Below, piece after piece: positions 58,757-64,000 of a DNA stretch of 64,000 nucleotides. Source of the stretch: Coniochaeta sp. PMI_546 (lineage: Eukaryota > Ascomycota > Sordariomycetes > Coniochaetales > Coniochaetaceae); assembly GCA_021432605.1 (NCBI GenBank), contig MU271143.1, positions 3,791,277-3,855,276 on the forward strand. Reading direction: 5' to 3'. The translations under genes were made by a program, and so were the position numbers. The first letter of the stretch is position 1; every line of letters starts with the position of its first letter. The notes under the pieces were generated by a model. That model searched no databases, was not told where the DNA came from, and saw only the letters and a list, made by a program, of their open reading frames with translations.

Positions 58757-58843
58757 GGCCTCGTGGCGCAATGGTAGCGCGTTGCTTTCCGGTTAGTCTT
58801 CCACTGCTGGCAGAGGTTGCAGGTTCGAGTCCTGCCGGGGTCG
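58757..58843 (+). tRNA. tRNA-Arg (anticodon CCG) with a 15-nt intron
   Basis: The cloverleaf folds fully. The acceptor stem GGCCTCG pairs with CGGGGTC (two G-U pairs), discriminator G at 58843. The D arm is GCGC-AATGGTA-GCGC. The anticodon stem TTGCT (58782-58786) pairs with GGCAG (58809-58813). The anticodon CCG is at 58789-58791 and reads CGG (Arg). The T arm is GCAGG-TTCGAGT-CCTGC. A 15-base intron, 58793-58807, follows position 37, the normal site. The B box GGTTCGAGTCC lies at 58822-58832. Confidence 0.9.
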
Positions 58844-59663
58844 GCCGCTGGCCACCCGCTCGCTCTCATGCTAGACATGTCGTACATGCTGGTTCATGGG
58901 CGCGAGTGGGTGACTGCTGTTTTGCATTTCACACATTGCACTACTTTTTCATTTGTTAGCATTCACACGTTTTTGTATCTATTTTTAACATTAGATAACC
59001 GGTTGAATAGTCATTGTTATCCTTCTTGCCTCTCTGATTAACCTCTTTTGACTTGTGGCCCTCTACCTCCTCTTTTTTTTCTTAGTTGTCTTACCCCAAG
59101 CCATTACGAACGATGACATTGACAGCCTCTTAAGGCGATGCCCTTACTACACTGACGCAGTAATACTGATGAAAGCATACGGCAGCGTGGGATGCGGCAC
59201 TCTTGTGGCACTTGCCGGCCAATGGAGTCTTCCGGACCCGCTGCCAATGCCGGCACCCTAAAACTTTAGCTCGATTGCGCGATCCATGGCGGATTTCCCG
59301 TGCTCCTCCACCACTACGGTGTCCCAGTAAACCTGCTGGAGCATCTCGACATACGGGCAGCCAAGGAGCAAAAGATGCGCTTGCAACGAACCTGTTACGT
59401 ATCAAAATGCATCGTAGAGGAACCCACGACCTTGGGCATTTTCACCGTTCCCAGGATTTAAAGCAATGGGCGGGGCCGCTCTCTCGCTGCAGGGACTTTC
59501 GTTGTGGACCCTGACATCAGTGACGTCGGAGATAAGTATCTCGACCTACAGACATTTCATGGAAGAGATCGTCACCACTTCTCAAAGTTTCTTGCTGTCT
59601 CACTTCACCATACCACTGGGACCTTGAGCATCAAGCGGTGTCTCTCCCACAAAACCCGCAAAG
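58844..59663. other. spacer between tRNA and permease gene
   Basis: A 64-codon frame (59270-59461) follows an acceptor-like CTTTAG and reads GVPVNLLEHLDIRAAKEQ in part, but no partner exon or family can be named. The rest is permease promoter and leader. Confidence 0.4.
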
Positions 59664-61376
59664 ATGTCCCTACCGGCACGTGACCACCCGTCCGGCAGGA
59701 AACAGGACGATGTCTACGAGTCCAACAGCCCCTTCGCCGACGATCGCCTCGACGCCTCCTCCACCGAGGGCGACTTCTCGTCCATCGACCCCAACAGCGG
59801 CGTCAAGCGCGGCCTCAAGACCCGGCACCTGTCCATGATGGCGCTGGCGGGCATCATCGGGCCGGGGCTCCTCGTCGGCTCGGGCGGCGCCCTGAGCTCC
59901 GGCGGGCCGGCGTCGCTGCTCATCGGATTCGGCGTCATTGGCATCATCGCGTTCAGCATCATGCAGAGCCTCGGCGAGCTGACGACGCTGTACCCGAGCG
60001 GGGGTGCCTTCACGGGCCTCGCGGACAGGTTCGTGGATAAGGCTTTTGGCGTGGCGGTTGGGTGGAATTATTTGATTATCTGGGTGAGTGTCTTGGCAAA
60101 CGAATACAATGTCTCCAGCAGTATCGTCTACTTCTGGAGCGACAAGGTGCCGGTTTGGGGGTACTTTCTCATCTTTTGGACTGTCTTCCTGGGCTTCCAG
60201 CTGCTGGGCGTCGAGGCCTTTGGCGAGGCCGAATTCTGGCTAGCGCTGGTCAAGCTGCTTGGACTTGTGGCCTACTTCCTGTTCTCTATCATGTGAGTAA
60301 CCTCTTTTCCTCTCCTTTTCTCTTCCCTGACGGAGCGTGAGACTGACTTCCGTCCAAGATATGTGTCCGGAGGCGTCAAGAACAACCCAGCCTTCGGCTT
60401 CCACTACTGGCACGACCCGGGCGCCTTCAGCCACGGCTTCCGCGGCGTGGCCACCGTCTTCGTCTTCTGCAGCACCTTCTACGCGGGCGTCGAGTCCGTC
60501 GCCGTGGCGGCCACCGAGACCCGCAACCCGGGCATCGCGGTCCCTCGGGCGATCCGCCAGGTCTTCTGGCGCATCCTCTTCGTGTACATGGGCAGCGCCT
60601 TCTTCTTCGGCCTCACCTGCCCGTGGAACGCCGAGGGTCTGTCCAAGGGCGCCAGCCGGGCGCTCAAGTCGCCCATGACCATCGCGATCCAGAACGCCGG
60701 CTGGCAGGGCGGCGTGCACCTCATCAACGCCTTCATCTTCGTCACGTGTCTGTCCGCGGTCAACAGCTCCATCTACATCGGCAGCCGGACGCTGCTGTAC
60801 ATGGCGCAGGACAGGAAGGCGCCCAAGTTCCTGGGGTGGACCGACAAGCGCGGCGTGCCCATCCCGGCCATCGTGTTTACTAATCTTTGCGGCGCCCTGA
60901 GCATGATGAACGTCAGCACCGGCGCGGTGACGGCGTACAGCTACATCGTCAACCTGTCCGGGGTGTCGACCTTCCTGGTCTGGGGCGCCATCAGCTTCAC
61001 CCACATCCGCTTCCGGTCCGCGTGGAAGGCGCAGGGCCACGCGCCCGAGGAACTGCCGTTCGTGTCGTTTGCGTATCCCTGGAACGCGTACTTTGGCCTC
61101 TTCGCCAACGTGTTCCTGGCGTTTGTGCAGGGGTGGACGACGCTGAGCCCTTTCGTGGCGGGGGACTTTGTGGATGCTTATATCCTCCTGCCGCTGTTCC
61201 CGATCATCTACTTTGGGTACAAGTTCGTGTTCAAGACGAGGTATTGGAGGCTGGACGAGATCGATCTGCAGTCCGGGAGGAGGAGGGACTTGGACGAGGC
61301 GAAGGGCGAGGATGCGTTGAGGGCGGAGAGGGATCCGGCGGTGGCGTGGTACGTGAGGCTTTGGAGGAACTTTTAA
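59664..61376 (+). CDS. amino acid permease, fungal YAT family
   Basis: Two exons, 59664-60292 and 60359-61376, join as FSI then IYVSGGVKNNP and give 548 residues. A hydrophilic N-terminal tail leads into the APC-family core GLKTRHLSMMALAGIIGPGL, then SLGELTTLYPSGGAF and the helix-3 region GWNYLIIW. About twelve membrane helices can be traced. CPWNAEGL, SSIYIGSRTLLYMAQD and FVSFAYPWNAYFGLFANV match fungal amino acid/proton symporters of the plasma membrane. Substrate range cannot be read from sequence. It converges with the 2OG oxygenase gene 283 bases away. Confidence 0.92.
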
Positions 61377-61659
61377 GGGGAACTGATGCAGGGTCTGTTA
61401 TGATGTAAAAGCGCTTTATACCCAATGTGGAGTTAGTAAGGTATGGATATGTAGTGTCATGAAGAAGGACATTTATGCTGCCAACTGTTCCCAGTGGCAC
61501 AATTGGATGATCAGGGGAAGCGGCAAGGGTGAGTGGCCGCCAAAGGCGCTTCGGGTACACCCATGGTTTCATGATCGATTCATTATCATTTAAATCATAC
61601 CTAAGACAGGTTATGTATGGAAGCTGTTGCTGTACATCGTTTCGTCATCTCATGTGGTC

Positions 61660-62807
61660 TCATGCCGCCGCTTGCACCGGAGGGGTAGCAACGTGCCCGT
61701 TTTCTTTGGGTGAGCTTGGTCCTCCACCAAGCGACTGCGACTTCAACTTCGCTTGCAGGGCCGTAAAGTGCGTAGCCATGGCTTCGGCGATAAACTGCTC
61801 CCCGGTCACAAGAGGATACTTCTTCTTCGGCCCCTGGATCAGCGCATCCTTCCTCGGCTGGTTGAAGAAAGCGATGCTGTACCGCTCCCCAAAGTAATCT
61901 CCCGGCTCGCACGGCGCCTTGACCCTGTGGTAGGTCGACTTGAACCTGTCGTCGGACCAGCTCATCAGCAGATCGCCAATGTTGCATACTATCGCGCCCG
62001 ACTCAAACTGGACCTTGGTCCACGTGTCGCCCATGGCGAACTTGGTGACCACTTCCCGCCCGGGACATATCTCCAGCCCGCTCTGCCCTTCGCGCTGGAA
62101 GAGGAGCGTGAGGAACCCCCAGTCCGCGTGCGCCCCGGCGCGGTGGTAGATCTTGCCTTCAGTCATGGCGCTCTCGGGCGTGGCGTAGTAATGCAGCAGT
62201 CGCAGAACGCTCTGGGCTTTGGGATTCGTCGAGTCGTGGAACTGGATGAAGTAGTCGTCCGGAAACCCCAGTCCGCGCGCGAAGCAGAGCATCAGCTTCT
62301 CGCTGACGGCCTGCACGCGCCGCATGAAGCCCTGGCAGGTCTCTCTGAAACCGGGCACGTGCTCGTCGCCCATCCATAGGCTCTTGCCGGCCGGGTTGAC
62401 CATGTTCTCGCCGAACTGCAGCTGGTACGACTCCTTGGTGTCCGGGGCGCCGGTGGAGGGGCGCACCTGGGACATCTTCTCGTAGCCGACGTTTTGCGGG
62501 TTCCATGGGACGGTGGATTTGATGTCGTCGGGCAGGGAGAAGAAGGACTCTGAGGCGCCGAAGACTGCGTCCTGGTCGGCCTGGGTGATGCCGTGGTCGA
62601 CGATGGCGAAGAAGCCGACGTTTTCGGCTGCATCGACGAGTTGCGCTGTTATCTCGTCTATCCTGGCGTCGAAATTGGCGAGAGAGATCTGAGCAGCGTG
62701 AGTTTAGGTGTGTAAGTGTGAGTGTGAGTGTAAGTGTAAGAGGAAATGAACAGGGGATGTCCAACCTTTGGGAGCGGCCGCTCTACGTATTTTGTTTTCT
62801 CGACCAT
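61660..62807 (-). CDS. 2-oxoglutarate/Fe(II)-dependent oxygenase, isopenicillin-N-synthase-like
   Basis: Two exons, 62807-62766 (14 codons) and 62688-61660, join in phase 0 to give 356 residues. The N-terminal domain reads ISLANFDARIDEITAQLVD and NVGFFAIVDHGI, as in the DIOX_N family. The jelly-roll core has the iron ligands H-x-D in GAHADWGFLTLLF and the distal His in STYHRVKAP, and the 2OG-binding Arg-x-Ser in ERYSIAFFNQP. Such enzymes hydroxylate, desaturate or cleave small molecules. The substrate is unknown. The neighbouring permease and the nearby flavin monooxygenase suggest a shared small-molecule pathway, which is inference only. The intron carries a hexamer repeat. Confidence 0.9.
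62710..62739. repeat. five tandem GTGTRA hexamers inside the oxygenase intron
   Basis: Five units of GTGTAA or GTGTGA lie head to tail on the plus strand, filling over a third of the 77-nt intron (62689-62765). On the coding strand they read as TTACAC/TCACAC. Confidence 0.8.
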
Positions 62808-64000
62808 TGTGTCGGTACCGATGTTACGATGTCACGATGTAAATGTAGATGTTAGATGTAGATATGCAGGGTATGTTTCAGGATCTCTGGCGTGATTAGA
62901 CTCTAGAAGTTGCAGGTTGCATGCAGGAAAGTCCCTGCTTCTTGGGGAATGTCGCCAATGTCCTGTATCGTCCGTATTTGTACTCATAACCTAGATGTCG
63001 TGCATGCTCACGTACAGCATCTGGGAAGGTGGCGTCCGGGGGAAATAGCATGGAGCTGCGTCTTGAAGGATGATGGTCCCTGGCGACAGCGACCTGTGGG
63101 TGGTGCCGCTCTACCCCGACCCGGGAAGTGGAAAGTTCGCCCCTCCGATAAGCTCTCGGGCGAATTGGGAGGCGCTGCCGTGCATTCGCCGTTTACGGAC
63201 AATGCCGATGCGATGCGTGAACGACGGGACTTGTTTGGCCGATAACGTGTGACATGAAAATCAAACGACGTGCAAACGACTTGCTCGATGGAGCAAAGTA
63301 TTGTGCTAACGACCGATATGCTTCAGCTCTGATGCCAATTTAGTGGTCTTTTACCTCCTGTGAATGGCTGGCTCGTCACACGCGCTGTCGCGACTCGCCG
63401 CCGGCGGAGCGATAATGCTACAGTGATGAAGAAGCTAACTGTAATAAGGTAGTGGCAGACAATGATATAGCAATGTCAGAGATCTGACAAGTGTTAAGCT
63501 GCCGCTTACCCGCATATCTATCACCACGCTTAGCCAATATCTCACATTTCACCAGATAAAACCATGATAAGCCATAAGAAGGCCCTTCGGACCAGATCGG
63601 AATTTGGGATTACCGGCACTGGCCGTCCTGTAATCTGACATGAATCATCTCCTGGCAGCACGAATATTGAATACCAGAGACGCTGACGCTGACTGGAACA
63701 TCACGATTATCACGTTCATCTCTCATGGCTCCTACTTCAGAGAACAGTCCTACTTTCTATGCTCAACTACTACCTACACCGAGAGTTCCTGTACCTGGGT
63801 AGTGGAGAATAAGGAAATAGCCCTGACTCAGTCTAGATATACATAGATGCCGGGATAATATCCAATCTTCAAAATCTGACACCTAGAGTCTAGACTCTAG
63901 GTGGATGTGCCATTTCAGGAGCAATGCACACCAAAGTCGCATCCTACCAATGTACGACGTACGTCACTGCTACAGACCGAGCAAAACTTGCCATTTCATG
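62808..64000. other. right-end spacer, oxygenase promoter
   Basis: About 1.2 kb with no recognised gene on either strand. It contains a 24-bp perfect palindrome (separate entry) and the 10-bp palindrome GACGTACGTC at 63956-63965. Confidence 0.5.
63880..63903. repeat. 24-bp perfect palindrome
   Basis: The half-site CACCTAGAGTCT is followed directly by its exact reverse complement, with no spacer. A chance perfect 24-bp palindrome in 64 kb is very unlikely. It may be a regulator site, a cruciform-prone site or the trace of a small element. Confidence 0.75.

Noticed and set aside
59270-59461. 64-codon frame after an acceptor-like CTTTAG upstream of the permease
   Set aside because: No matching upstream exon or known family; could be chance.
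60240-61040. 266-codon minus-strand frame
   Set aside because: Antisense of the permease second exon; no motif.

Overview
The window is nuclear DNA of a filamentous ascomycete, most likely a Sordariomycete. Genes lie on both strands, are broken by short introns (about 53-320 nt) with GT..AG ends and CT(A/G)AC-type branch points, and the spacers carry ACCTACC / AGGTACCT motifs. The protein families are those of Pezizomycotina (Bqt4, Ish1/Msc1, PTH11-type 7TM, YAT permease, Ppg1). I see 20 protein genes that can be supported, one intron-bearing tRNA-Arg(CCG), and no recognisable transposon, virus-like element or CRISPR. All assignments come from reading the translated sequence; exon joins were checked for reading frame by hand.

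Layout. 0.9-16.8 kb: RBR E3 ubiquitin ligase (+), a short Dcc1-like cohesion protein (-), a very large RhoGEF with a RhoGAP-like half (+), Rev7 of DNA polymerase zeta (-), importin-9/Kap114 (+). 18-28.8 kb: PI31 proteasome regulator (-), 3-hydroxyisobutyrate dehydrogenase (-), Bqt4 inner-nuclear-membrane protein (-), a 2.6 kb gene-free stretch, RhoGDI (+), Ppg1 phosphatase (-). 28.8-43.8 kb: a 2.8 kb gene-free stretch, a CCHC zinc-knuckle/proline-rich/SR protein (+), a type II membrane protein resembling O-fucosyltransferases (-), the Ish1/Msc1 repeat protein (+), an F-box-like protein of unknown role (-). 43.8-49 kb: Ubc7 (+), Alg1 (-), Msc2/ZnT-type zinc transporter (+). 50.4-62.8 kb: mitochondrial carnitine carrier (+), PTH11-type 7TM protein (-), FAD monooxygenase (+), tRNA-Arg, amino acid permease (+), 2-oxoglutarate/Fe(II) oxygenase (-). 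The last 1.2 kb has no gene.

How they fit. The first 50 kb is mostly housekeeping: ubiquitin-proteasome (RBR ligase, PI31, Ubc7), genome maintenance (Dcc1-like, Rev7, Bqt4), Rho signalling (RhoGEF, RhoGDI), and ER/envelope functions (Alg1, Ubc7, zinc transporter, Ish1). From 56 kb on the content turns accessory: monooxygenase, permease and 2OG oxygenase lie side by side and could serve one small metabolic task. I found no convincing new multi-gene system; the best leads are the domain oddities of the RBR ligase, the RhoGEF/GAP-like fusion and the short Dcc1, a 24-bp perfect palindrome at the right end, nested CG-rich palindromes in an AT-rich island near 29.4 kb, and three CCGAGG boxes upstream of the carnitine carrier.
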